DNA from: Hyaloscypha bicolor E
Taxonomy: Eukaryota; Ascomycota; Leotiomycetes; Helotiales; Hyaloscyphaceae
NCBI RefSeq assembly: GCF_002865645.1
Contig: NW_020194588.1
Span: forward strand, 912,092 to 976,091
DNA length: 64,000 nt
Direction of reading: 5' to 3'
Of this stretch, positions 33,901-43,840 are shown piece by piece. The position numbers were made by a program, and so were the translations under genes. Numbering within the stretch: the stretch's first letter is position 1; each line of letters begins with the position of its first letter. The notes under the pieces were generated by a model. It searched no databases. It saw nothing but the letters and a program-made list of their open reading frames with translations, and had not been told where the DNA came from.

Positions 33901-35274
33901 GGTGGATCCCTCGTCGATTCTTCCGTCTTAACACCACTCCGAATTGCTATCATCTCAGCGCACATTGGGACAGCTTTCTCCGCAGGGCTCACATTTTTCG
34001 ACACCGGTTATTGCAACGCTGAAAACACGAATAACCCAATCATTTGTCCGCCAAAACTGAGCGTCAATCCCTGGGTCTGTGACGTAGTCATCGTCACACT
34101 TGTTCTTCAGGTCCTGACCATTATATATGTGATCTCTCAGTGGTGGAAGAAACCTGGTGGTTTCTCAGCTGACCCAACGAGCGTGGCTGGCATAGCAGCA
34201 TTCATGGGCCACCCGGAAATCGAGCAAGAGTTTGTTCAGATCCCAACCGAAATCACTTACGCGGCGCTGAAGAAACGTTTGAGAGGAAAGAAGTTCAGAT
34301 TAGGGCAGTTTGCCACAGAGAGAGGTATTGTCAAATATGGTATCATGCCAGTAGGAGACGAAGAGAATGACCCGAATAAGAAGGAAGGAATTAAGGACAA
34401 AATCGGTAGCTGGTGGACGAATTTTCAAACCAAGTTTGCTTGGCTGCACAACTGGAAGAACAATCGGTTCTTGTTCGATATACTTTTCGTCATGCTGCTT
34501 ATCGCTCTTCTCGGCCTTACGATTGATGCGGTGAGCCGGTACAATAAGACACAGGTCGTCTTCCTTGCGACTGCTTCGGCGAACGGCACAGGATGGCGAA
34601 TCTTCACAGCACTTTTGGGCGTCATCGTTTCCTACTATTGGGGGCAAATCTTCCAAGGTATATTTACTTTCCCTTCCAAACCCACAATATTCGTGCTAAC
34701 TCACCTAGACGCTCAAACGTTTGCCCCTTATATCGACCTTGCCCGTGGTTCCTCGAACCCAGATGCCACCATCCTCCTCAGACGGCACAGCATACCACTT
34801 ACAGCATTCTTTCCTTTACTTTGGCACTGCCACTACACCCCCGCAATGGTAGCATTCATCGGCTTGATTGCTGAACTCCTCATCGTGGCCCTATCAGGAC
34901 TCCCTTACCGAACCGGACAATCACGGGGCGAATTCCTCTTCTGGGGCATCACCTGCCTCGCTATTCTTACAATCATGATCATTCAACTGATTATTCTCGC
35001 GATCTGGCGACGCAAACTTCCTCACCTACCACGAGCACCAGAAAGCATTGCGGCAGTCATGACTTATGTGGCGGGCACGAGCATGACGAGAGACTTCAAC
35101 GGGCTGGAGCAGCTGAAGAGGAAGGAGCGCGACCGAGCCATCAGGGACTTGGAGAAGAGCTATGCTTATTGGTGGAGACGGGAGGAGGATGGTAGGGTTA
35201 GATGGGTCGTTGATGTGGTGCCTGGGGATAAAAACAATAGAGCACTGATGGATGGGGCGAGTGAGTTTTCGTGA
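30916..35274 (+). CDS. Large DUF3433-type membrane protein with nine Cys repeats
   Basis: Four exons: 30916-30982, 31042-31242, 31289-34657 and 34709-35274, encoding 1400 residues. Introns are 59, 46, and 51 nt. The last one has a CTAAC branch site and would be read through in frame if retained. One membrane helix lies at residues 36-56 (GCLIVSLALIALLIVL). Residues about 200-601 hold nine repeats of 38-54 residues, each with four Cys, of the form NSC-x6-C-x13-C-x9-C and rich in Thr/Ser. Residues 602-890 are Ser/Pro/Thr-rich, probably heavily O-glycosylated, and a run of Gly follows (about 891-902). The C-terminal 500 residues hold about six helices and the pattern of DUF3433 (PHLPRAPESIAAVMTYVAG near the end, then YWWRREEDGRVRW). 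The likely place is the plasma membrane with the repeat domain in the wall. The function is unknown. Confidence 0.85.
31927..32154 (+). repeat. Recent tandem duplication, two 114-bp units
   Basis: Units 31927-32040 and 32041-32154 are nearly identical at the DNA level and encode repeats 3 and 4 of the Cys-repeat protein (NSCMxTETSCTTTRNVDSE...). Units 5 and 6 (from 32155 and about 32290) are also close to each other but carry an insertion in the linker. The 38-codon period keeps the frame. Confidence 0.85.
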
Positions 35275-35853
35275 TGAGAAACAGGGCTGGGATAATGTGA
35301 TATGAGAATACGTGATACCATTATGTTTGTCCATGTAAACTGTGTAGAATATTAAAATTCATGATTGGAGGCTTCTTTGGGCTTGTCTAATTTTGAGATC
35401 ATTGATTAATCAGGTACTCACTCAAAAAGTTCGAAGAACAAGGACAGGGGTAGAGATGAGCGGAACAGTACAGTGAGTGGGAAAGCGGCGATTCAGACAA
35501 AACCTTGTTTCGAGAAGGCTCCCACAGCATAGCTCAAAGAAATTCAAAATTGCGCTTCTATAGATTACAATGATTTTGAGAGAACAATGCCGAAATATCT
35601 AACAATGCTACCCTTAGCTTTATAAGCTCTCTTACCTCCTCCACCTTCCTTCCAGGTTATCCTCCTCGAAACGCAGCATTATCTGACGTCCCACACCTCT
35701 TAAACAATCAACACTTACAGGATACACAGCGACGGTGATTCACAAATACATCTAAAGAGTGTCTCTTGGAGGGCGGACCTACAGCGTGCGAGAACGGATT
35801 CGGAGAAGTAGCCGCTGAGCCAGCTCCTCGACGTCGAGCTTGGTCTGGGTGAA
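35275..35853. other. Intergenic region with a possible TATA box
   Basis: Contains the 3' flank of the large membrane gene and, at 35620-35625, TATAAG followed by a C/T-rich stretch (35626-35655), a plausible promoter for the small membrane gene that starts at 35854. Nothing else recognised. Confidence 0.45.
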
Positions 35854-36246
35854 ATGAAACATCCCAACCGGCATTTCCATCAAGTGGAGGTGCAACCCGT
35901 TTATCTGCATACATTGAAGCCCAAGGATGCCTCCATTCCACAGATCGTGGAGAAACGAATGAGGGCCATTCAGCCACGCAATGCCTTGCACGCTCTCCTC
36001 CTCGATAGTCGCCTTCTTACCCTGGCTCTCGCGCTAGCATTAACCATCTTTTACATGGAGATCTATGCTATAGTAGTACATGGTTGGGGTATTTTGATGA
36101 AGGAACAATACTTGTTAGGTATTGATATCTTTCTTTTGACCTGGGGATTGGCATCTCTAGTAGCTATCCAGATCCACATCAGGGACGCGAGACGAGAGGA
36201 AGAGTTTTGGAATAGGTTAGTCGACAGACATGGCTCTCTAGTGTGA
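35854..36246 (+). CDS. Small two-TM membrane protein (paralogue pair, intact copy)
   Basis: A single open frame of 130 residues. TM1 at about residues 53-74 (LTLALALALTIFYMEIYAIVV) and TM2 at about 86-107 (LLGIDIFLLTWGLASLVAI), then a charged tail (RDARREEEFWNRLVD). I know no family name. The call rests on alignment with the pseudogene at 36892-37328: from LDxRLL to LLGI the two are the same length (42 residues), with matching LxLRLLxLA and LLGIxIFLxxW. The start is uncertain because the N-terminal part is only weakly alike. Confidence 0.6.
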   Translation: MKHPNRHFHQVEVQPVYLHTLKPKDASIPQIVEKRMRAIQPRNALHALLLDSRLLTLALALALTIFYMEIYAIVVHGWGILMKEQYLLGIDIFLLTWGLASLVAIQIHIRDARREEEFWNRLVDRHGSLV

Positions 36247-36436
36247 TAATTTGCCGCATAGCATGCGTTTTGTGCCAGAATGGACAGCGGTCTGGACAGC
36301 GGTCGCCAGTCGTCGTTTACGATCCAGAGAGGACTAATAGATCTCTTGTGGAATTGTGGCTTCGGTATAAATAATAATGACTTCGTAACCAAATTTTGCT
36401 TGATTTCATTATGGCTTACAGGTCGGCTTCGGTGCG

Positions 36437-36806
36437 ATGACCAAAGTTCATCTTATGAATCCTCTCAACTCGAATTCAGGTACCAGACTCTTCACCCTAG
36501 GCGGAATCCCACTTGTGGGAACCACAGACACCGGATCGGCATCAGTTACCATCGACCAATCAACTGTCAAGATACACTACCCTTCTCTCCCAGTTCGTCG
36601 TTTCAAAACACCACTCACTTTCGAGCTGGACAGAGATCCAACACCCCAAATCAGCTGCTTCGTATGTCTATCCGTCCGTTGTATAACCATACAATAAGTT
36701 CGTGGAATTCCCGCCCGTCTATGCATACGTATGTGGCAAACCCCCGGGGATTGTAGCATTACTGGATCTGGACTATCTCATTAAGAATGGTTTGATATTC
36801 GGCTGA
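36437..36806 (+). CDS. Hypothetical protein, possible two-exon gene
   Basis: Exons 36437-36661 and 36699-36806 would give 110 residues if the short 37-nt GTATGT...ATAAG intron is real. The first exon reads MTKVHLMNPLNS and later FELDRDPTPQISCF. The second reads FVEFPPVYAYVCGKPPGIVALLDLDYL. The join is phase-perfect and the result looks protein-like, but I recognise no family and 37 nt is near the lower limit for introns. It lies between the two paralogous membrane proteins. Confidence 0.35.
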
Positions 36807-36891
36807 GCAAGCATGGATAGGTTCGCTACACACTGCTTGCACATAGGGGATACAGACGATTACATCAGACGTCACACAGAGAGGTCCGAGG

Positions 36892-37328
36892 ATGTCCCGA
36901 AGAAAAAGATATAAGGCGCTTGTCTGTGCTGGAGCGCCTGTCCTGATTTATCACAACCTGGACGAGTCCCGTGTCAAGCCTCGCAGTGTTTCCCAAGCCT
37001 TCTTCCTCGACTTGCGCCTGCTCTGCCTCGCAGCAATTCTGGCACTCCCGGCTTTTGTATCGTGATTACGATCTCGATCTTGGATGGCCAAGAGAGCTTG
37101 AGCAAACCGTTATGGTTGTTGGGTATTAATATCTTCCTCCCTGCTTGGGTCGTGATGCACGGGGCTGCTCTCGGCGTGTATGAGTGGGATTGTTGGTGGA
37201 ATGGACAGGTGAAATATGAGATAGATAAGAATCGAGAGTCGGAACACAATATGGGCGTCAATAATGAACCTTGGTCAGAATATTTTGGTACCATGCATAT
37301 AGATGGGTTTGCGATGCGGCTGCTCTGA
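36892..37328 (+). pseudogene. Paralogue of the 35854 membrane protein, disrupted by a one-base deletion
   Basis: Starts MSRRKRYKALVCAGAPVLIY and reaches FFLDLRLLCLAAILALPAFVS, then a TGA at about 37063. The continuation is in another frame: ITISILDGQESLSKPLWLLGINIFLPAWVV and on to RLL and stop. If one T is restored in the TTTT run near 37052-37055, the joined protein aligns with the intact paralogue without a gap over 42 residues. So this copy lost one base in a homopolymer, or the run was miscalled. Its tail (VYEWDCWWNGQ...) is longer than in the paralogue. An intron in place of the deletion is unlikely because it would remove TM1 residues kept in the paralogue. Confidence 0.65.
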
Positions 37329-37784
37329 GAGAATTGGCAGAGGCATCTTGAGGGATAGATTTTGGAGATTTGATTTTCGTTTGTTTGGTAGCTATGTCCT
37401 CGTAGAGGATAGAAACGATTAGCATTTGGCATGCAGATGTCCCGGAAATACAGTTGTTACTTGCAATCTATTTGGTTCGAGACTTTCTTCAAACCTCAAT
37501 CTTGAGTTTTCTGTTGCAATGTTTTGGAGGTTGACGACTTGATTTTTCAGCTCACGCGGGGTAAGCACTCCATATATACATCTGGTATATAAACTACAGT
37601 GTACCAGCGTACACTCAGTTCCAACATTTTCCTACTATTTGAACGGAACACGTGATCGCTTAAAAAGGGGCAAGCTTCACCCCCGCAAATCTCTCTCGGT
37701 ACTGCACTCTTGAGATAGAGATGATATTTAATAAGAATTACAGGTCCTGAATATAACTCGAGGGCATCTGGAATCAATTGTGTT

Positions 37785-37997
37785 ATGATGTTGCTTGCCT
37801 TGAAGCTGTTCTCCGATACGGTATTGTTCTGGGGATTGTTCATAACATTGTGGCAACATAGGCTCTTCGTTGGTACTTCAATTATGGTCGAAAGTCCTCC
37901 AGACATGGCAAATTGGAACAGACAGCTCACTAGGCTTGCAATCAGAGGTTTCGCAGGTGAGATGGTCCTGCTAGTTCTTACTATTGGGGCAATTTAG
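37785..37997 (+). CDS. Hypothetical 70-residue membrane peptide
   Basis: Two hydrophobic segments (residues 3-22 LLALKLFSDTVLFWGLFITL and 54-69 GFAGEMVLLVLTIGAI) flank a short polar loop. It follows the two paralogous two-TM genes and may be a third, diverged or truncated member of the group, but sequence identity is weak. Single frame, no intron seen. Confidence 0.35.
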   Translation: MMLLALKLFSDTVLFWGLFITLWQHRLFVGTSIMVESPPDMANWNRQLTRLAIRGFAGEMVLLVLTIGAI

Positions 37998-39093
37998 CTG
38001 AACATTCATCAACTGATGGAAAACCCCAGGTTCAAGGACTTGTTGGTTGATGATACACTCCAAGTCCCCGCTCCTCCCTTGCTCCCAGTTATCATGTTAC
38101 AAATGGGGTTTGTGAAAATGCAGTAATTCGGGGAAAAAGATTTTCCTTCATGGTTGTATTTGCAAAGAGGAATGCCAAGACAAAGAATATCTTTTCCTGA
38201 GAGCTTTTCCCGCGCACGTTGCCTGGCTAAACACGCTTCCAAGCTCAGGGGTTAACATATCAATGGATCCAGCTTCCTACCACACAGTCCATACCATTCC
38301 AACGAACCCGCAAAAACCGTGCATTATCTTTCTTCCCGGCTGATTGGATCTTATCCATCTGCAACTGACTACTGGATTGAGACCTTACGTATCCAAAGTC
38401 CCGGATTTTAGGGCTTTGGGCTGCCTCTTCCACAGTTAACCTTTGGTTTATGATTCGTGATATGTGGCAGGTTACGAGGAGTGAGGAGCAGTTCCAGACT
38501 CGGGAGGTCGAGAGCAGGCGTGTCACCGAGGAGTTGGAAAAGAACTTGGCCGTGGATAAAGAAGAATACGGGACGGATAGGAAGAAACAAGATGGAGAGG
38601 ACGAGGACCAAAAATGGGGGATATGAAAGCAGTGAGAAAGAAGACGAACCTGGTGGATCAGGGGAACGGAGACGAGGAAGGTCAAGGTGAAGAATCAGTT
38701 TACGTTGGGCTGACCATACATTGGTACTAGAGGATTTGCAGACATGGGGAGCAAGACAAGAGTCCACTTTGTGGAGGTTGCCCATTTTGTTGGATAGTCC
38801 GGTATGGAACACCTCAAGATGTTGGAGAGAAGGAAAGAGCAATCAAGAGAAATCGATTGGGACGCAGTAATGGATCAGCCCCACTCTTCTCGGGAAACGG
38901 AGGGAAGGTGCGCACCTTCTTGTTGATGCAGCCTGTTCCCAGCAGCGGCTGCTGGCTGCGCTTTCCATTTGCAGCAGCCAACATCAACAAAACATCGTCT
39001 TCGCAGATGCTTCTCCACTTCTTCCCAAAATTATCAATTCTATACCAGTATTTCCATCCGCAGCATCCTCATTCAAATATCATCGGCGGCAAG
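37998..39093. other. Gene-free stretch of 1.1 kb
   Basis: Open stretches on both strands (38260-38842 and 38457-38690) lack motifs and overlap each other. The last 150 bp are C/T-rich and should contain the promoter and 5' leader of the four-exon gene that follows. Confidence 0.5.
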
Positions 39094-39916
39094 ATGTCTG
39101 CAACCGTCGAGCACGCCACTTGTCCTGAGTGTCCTGCAGCGCATCAAGACCTCGAATCAGGCCTTCTTACCTCCACTGCTGAAGTTTCTACCCTTGCTGG
39201 AGAAGGCCAACAGGTTGAGGTATGCCCGCCCTCGCCACTGCATTTAGTGGCAAAGCCTTGAAGCTGACTTGCCTTTTTCATCCAGGCTCCGAAGCAGCCG
39301 CCACAGCCAGATCATGAAAAGACTGCTGCCGCAGTTGCAGATTTACCACAGACGGATGCAAGCTACCCCCGATTCCATCATCAGGCCATGCATATATCTG
39401 ACGCTGCGTGCTCGTCTAGATTGCAATGAAAGCTTCACCAGAGAATCCAGAGAGACGACCAGCACCGCCTGCTGCTGCAGATGTCCAACCACCTTCATAC
39501 GTCAGGGACCCGCAACTAGAATCCTTGAAGCGACGACCACAACGGCACCACTGCCACCTCTCCTGGCTCCCATATCCGAGCGAGTTGGCCCTCATTCGTA
39601 TCTTATTTATTCTCAATGCTGTTCTTCTCCTGGCCACCACCGGCGCCTGCATCGTTATGCTGCTTCTTGCCATCAGAGAAAAAGATCCATACCCAAGACG
39701 TCTACGATGGTCTTTGTTTCTCCTAGAGATTGGCTTCATCTTCTTCTATGCTCGAGAGTAGGTTGCTTTGCAGAAGCAGCATTGAACCTAATATTGACGT
39801 TCTGAAACAGTTGCTGGACATACAGCACGAAATATGCGAACTACTGGAAGCACATCGACTGCAGACATTGTGTCAAACTCGCACAGTCGAACACCACACC
39901 AGGTGGAGCAGTGTAA
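39094..39916 (+). CDS. Small membrane protein, four exons, one GC-AG intron
   Basis: Exons 39094-39219, 39286-39357, 39420-39757 and 39811-39916 give 213 residues. Introns 1 and 3 are GT-AG. Intron 2 (39358-39419) uses GCAAGC as donor with a CTGAC branch-like site and TAG acceptor, and gives the only phase-correct join I found. The first 100 residues are polar and Pro-rich (two CPxC-like pairs early on). TM1 lies around LALIRILFILNAVLLLATTGAC and TM2 around WSLFLLEIGFIFFYARDCW, then a Tyr/Cys-containing tail (YSTKYANYWKHIDCRHC). The last exon reads well across the splice (YAR|DCWTYSTKYANYW). Family not recognised. Confidence 0.65.
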
Positions 39917-40378
39917 CAAAGACTGAGAGACTGTAGACGGTATTAGTGCGCTAGCACCAGCAGACATTTGTGAGGATGGAACCGGCGATTGTCGAAGGAC
40001 TGGGAATGATGGGTTAACTGGAAGTGCACACGGATGATTACAGAATGAGGCTTGAGACAGTATGGAATTGCGTTCCTGCACCAGAGATGCTTACTGGGAT
40101 CCATGAATTGCTGAGACGAATACAAATATCGTGCAAGAAAAATAAATACAGTACATGGGATGTGCCCCACACTTTCACGTGTCTTCGGCTTACGCATTTT
40201 CCAATCCGCAGGCAGCTTCACTGCTGCTCCGAGTATGCCGCTGTCAGCACTGCTCTCCGTCTGTCCACCGCCTCGAAAGTATTTTGCTTCTGTTTGCAAT
40301 TCCAACCCAAATGCTCTTGGCTTGCTCATCTAGTTCTTGCACCATAATGATCTCTGTCCGCTCTCCTGCAGACAGTCT

Positions 40379-40672
40379 TCACAGAGGTTCCTCCATCAAA
40401 ATCGCCGGTCTCGAGTTCCCCATCATGCTACAGGCTGTTGACCCTCGACTCCTCCTGGCCTGGGTTTGAAGCTCATTAATTCGACTGCCACTGCCATCAC
40501 TGGACAATGAGGTCCCGCTTCCCCTCAGAGCGCCATCGTATTGGGGTGGTTGATTTGCTCGCAGCTGCTTGTCTTGTGCGCAGAGCTTGAGGTACTCTTT
40601 GTACATGTCGTCGGAGTTGGCTCGTAGCTCGCGGATTGAGGCCCGGCGTTGTCTCCACTTCTTGAGAACCAT
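40379..40672 (-). CDS. Hypothetical 97-residue basic protein
   Basis: A single-exon frame on the minus strand begins MVLKKWRQRRASIRELRANS. Residues 1-40 look like an amphipathic or coiled-coil helix (DDMYKEYLKLCAQDKQLRAN), and the rest is Ser/Gly-rich. A TATA-like CAATAAATAG lies about 90 bp upstream (40760-40769). The G/C usage at codon ends suits coding. No family recognised and no homologue can be checked here. Confidence 0.5.
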   Translation of the reverse strand: MVLKKWRQRRASIRELRANSDDMYKEYLKLCAQDKQLRANQPPQYDGALRGSGTSLSSDGSGSRINELQTQARRSRGSTACSMMGNSRPAILMEEPL

Positions 40673-41693
40673 ACTGGGAGTTGCTGATAAGGGAAGACGT
40701 AAAAATATCTCAAGCGGATATTGACATAGGAGATGTGGGGTATCGAAGGATATTGGTGGCTATTTATTGTGCTGAAGTGTCTTAAACGAGTGTTGAGAAT
40801 GGTTACTGCAGCTGATTCCGCTTTCCACCTTCAAAGATGGAAAGGAAACGAACTGCGTATGCGGATGACCCTTCGGTGATATATTACCTCTCGTCGTACT
40901 TCATTTCAAATCAGGTGAGACGTCACCAAGACCTCGAAAATAGTGGAGACTCCACAGAGTTTACTCTGCTGCTTCTCCGTCAAAGCCGGCATTGGTCGAT
41001 TCCACTGCAAACTAAACCATATTTGCTTGACTCAGCACACCTCAGCCAATCTCAGAGCCGTCCCACGGAAACGGCGGAAGCGAAAACGTATGGTTCCTGA
41101 GGACCGTAGGTTAAGCGTGGGCTGCTTTAGGTTGGGTTGCGACCTATTTGAGGAAGGATCTACAAGGTAAGACGGAAATCTGCAGAAGCAGTGGGATCAT
41201 CCCCGGAAATGAGAAGGATGACCTGGCCGGGAATACGTGTGAGCCTACGAGGGGATCGAGAGAGATCAGGGGACCATGCAGGATCTCCATCTTCCCGAGT
41301 TTCTGTAGGTATCGTGCGAGTATTGCACTTCGTCCCCAAGTTCCCGCACTTGAGGGAGGAAGGAAAAGAGATGTTTTTCAACCTGGGCGGGGGTGCGCAG
41401 AAAACTTCCTGAGATTGGACATTGAGTTTGAAGAATACTGAACCCTCTACCTTTGAGAACGACGTGTGGTGGTGGTCAAGGCAATGGGAATAGTGATAGT
41501 GATATCTGAAAGTGAGCAGACGTCATGAGAAGGTTGGAGTGAAGTGGGAAGTTTCACTTTCCCGGCCGCATCCCGAGGAGAATGGATTACTCATCAACCC
41601 CGCCGGCGGCCTTGCATCTGAGGCGCGAACATTTCCTTGTCCGAACCCAGCCGCGTCTCCCCAGGAAAGATTACAGCATCTCTTGATCACAAA
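40673..41693. other. Divergent intergenic region
   Basis: Lies between the minus-strand small gene and APC10. It contains the TATA-like element at 40760-40769 (minus orientation). Small open stretches at 40837-41441 overlap one another in three frames and show no motif. Nothing else is recognised. Confidence 0.5.
40760..40769 (-). promoter_or_regulatory. TATA-like element of the 97-residue gene
   Basis: Minus strand reads CAATAAATAG, about 90 bp ahead of the ATG at 40672. Confidence 0.4.
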
Positions 41694-42853
41694 ATGACGC
41701 CCACACCGCCGTCCAATACTTCCTTCTCGCATTTCAGATTCCGGAGATCGCGAAATGCAATCCCATACGATGCATCAAACAACGCGACACCGCCCTCACA
41801 AACAGCCGTAACTCCACTCGTGGACGAAGGCGCGGATGCAGAAATCGAGGATGAAGACGTAGACGAGGAAGGTGAAGAAGGAGCGGATGAGGATGAAGGC
41901 AGTAACCTCGACGAAGATGGAAACGACGGAGAAGATGAGGAGGAAGGCGGCATCGAAGACGGTTTGTCTGCATTTCTCCTACACCTCCTTTGCATGCATC
42001 TTTTCTCCACCAGAATGGACCGTACACCTCCTGCGGCCGTCAATCTGGTCCCTGCTGCCACCAGGCGGGACCGCATTGTCCGAGGAATCCCTCAACTCCG
42101 CCTTGGTCCAAATCGAGAAGCCGTTGCCCGCAGCGTTGTAGAGCTTGCTAACGGACTCTTTCGTCGTCGTCCAGTGCCCATGGAAATCGATACCCCGTTC
42201 GACCCGTCAGCTTTAGGATTGAAGGAGATTGGGAACCTGGCGAGCTGGACCGTCAGCAGCTGTAAACCTGGGTGTGGTATTGAGGCATTGAGGGACGAAG
42301 ATACAGGGCTGTTTTGGCAGTGAGTTCTAAGGCAATGATCCAAGGTGGGCGGGATGCTGATGAAAGCAGATCTGACGGCCCTCAACCCCATCACTTAAAC
42401 ATCCACTTCTCGCGGCTCGTCTCCATTGTCTCAATACGCATCTTCCTCGATTTCGAAGCCGACGAATCGTACACCCCAACACGCATCACCCTTCTAGCTG
42501 GCACAGGCTACCACGACCTAATACCTTTCTCTGCCCTCGAGTTTGCACAACCGAAAGGCTGGATCGACGTCCCGCTCGACCATGTAGGAGGCGGTGAGGA
42601 TGGCAAAACACTCAGGGCATTCCTTGTCCAGGTCAGAGTTGTAGAGAATCATCAAAATGGAAAAGATACACATGTCAGGGGTTTGAAGGTTTATGCAAGG
42701 GACGAGAGGGTGAGGGGTATGCTTGGCGATTTGGATCTGGGCCGTGAAGAGATGGAGAAGAGGAAAGCTGTCGTTGTAAGGGCCGACAGTAACGGGCTGG
42801 AGAGGGGTTGGGTCGTGGAACCGGATTGGATGGGAGAGCCGGAGTTGAGGTAG
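41694..42853 (+). CDS. APC10: Anaphase-promoting complex subunit 10 (DOC domain)
   Basis: Exons 41694-42319 and 42370-42853 encode 369 residues. The intron (GTGAGT...GCAG, 50 nt) splits the conserved WQSDG. The DOC/galectin-like jelly-roll covers about residues 180-345: LKEIGNLASWTVSSCKPGCG, LFWQSDGPQPHHLNIHF, VSIVSIRIFLDFEADESYTP, ENHQNGKDTHVRGLKVYA. The N-terminal 90 residues are very acidic, as in other fungal members. APC10 is a processivity subunit of the APC/C ubiquitin ligase and helps bind D-box substrates in the nucleus. The ATG at 41694 has a good context (CACAAAATG). An intron-like stretch at 41961-42012 (GTTTGT...CACCAG) reads through in frame. Splicing it would lead to an early stop, so I keep it as exon. 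Confidence 0.9.
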
Positions 42854-43150
42854 CAGATGCAAGTTGATTTGGTGTTCGGAGTCATGATACCCAGACTAGA
42901 TGGTCTCGCGGAGAATGGATGCATATTCAATACTTCAGATACTGTCTGTTCTATGAGCAACCCGAATTAGGAGAGCAAGGCTCTTAAATTCCCAATGAAC
43001 TGCAGCTCGGCTCATTCCCGCACCGGAGAATTTCGGGCTGCCTTCCACTGATCAGTAATCAACCCACATCGTACCTCCAACTTCCTGCTCTATTATCCAC
43101 CTCCCTCATTCCCAATCTCTTCCCTAGCCAGGACAGCAAACACAACAGCC

Positions 43151-43594
43151 ATGCTACCCCTCCCATCAATCATAGTCGCCATCCAAGGCCTCCTCGGCAT
43201 TCTCAACGGTGCCAGATATCTGCTCATTCCGTCCATAGCAGAGAAAGATATGGCCACCCTACACATGACTTCACTACCTGCATTGCATGCTATAGCTCTT
43301 GGCTCTCTAACAATCGGGTGGGTTACTGAGCCCTCTTCTCATTGCTCATCCTCACCACATGTTTCCCGAACTGAATCCTTCACTAGGACCTTCTACCTCA
43401 ATGCAGCTTTTCGTGGAGACAAAATCGCGATATGTTGGATGATACTTGGACGCGTTATTGCGATACCTATCTTCCTGGGACATGGAGGGCCGTGGCTGCA
43501 AGTTGCGGAGTTTGAGGCTGTTTGTGTGTTTTCGACATTGGCTGCTCTAGGTTGGGAAAATTTCAGCGGCAGTCGGGCTGCACGACAAGCTTAA
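43151..43594 (+). CDS. Small four-TM membrane protein
   Basis: Exons 43151-43317 and 43387-43594 give 124 residues. The 69-nt intron (GTGGGT...CACTAG) contains no stop and would add 23 residues if retained. Spliced, it reads ALGSLTIG|TFYLNAAFRGDKIAIC, which fits a hydrophobic four-helix layout: residues 5-25, about 40-60, 70-90 and 100-115. Similar short integral membrane proteins are widespread in ascomycetes, without known function. ATG context CAGCCATGC. Confidence 0.65.
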   Translation: MLPLPSIIVAIQGLLGILNGARYLLIPSIAEKDMATLHMTSLPALHAIALGSLTIGWVTEPSSHCSSSPHVSRTESFTRTFYLNAAFRGDKIAICWMILGRVIAIPIFLGHGGPWLQVAEFEAVCVFSTLAALGWENFSGSRAARQA

Positions 43595-43840
43595 AAGAAG
43601 AAATCTTGAGGGATTTAGTGGAATGGAGTTAATTGGGTTGTGAGCTGCGGGTTGTAACATACGATCCGTCTCCTGGTCAAGTCATTATAAATTCTGCGCT
43701 GCGAATTTTGTTGGGTCAGGTGTTCAACGCGATTCCTGTCTCAGCCATGGCGAAGTTGAACGCGGGTCAGGTGGCAAGTTCCCGTCTAGTAATTCGTTTG
43801 TAAACTTTTCCCTTGTACTGTTCCTTCAACACGGCCAACA
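43595..43840. terminator. Shared 3' region of two convergent genes
   Basis: The membrane protein gene (plus) and the flavin oxidoreductase gene (minus) converge here with only about 250 bp between stops, so both poly(A) sites must lie in it. No clear AATAAA seen. Confidence 0.35.
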
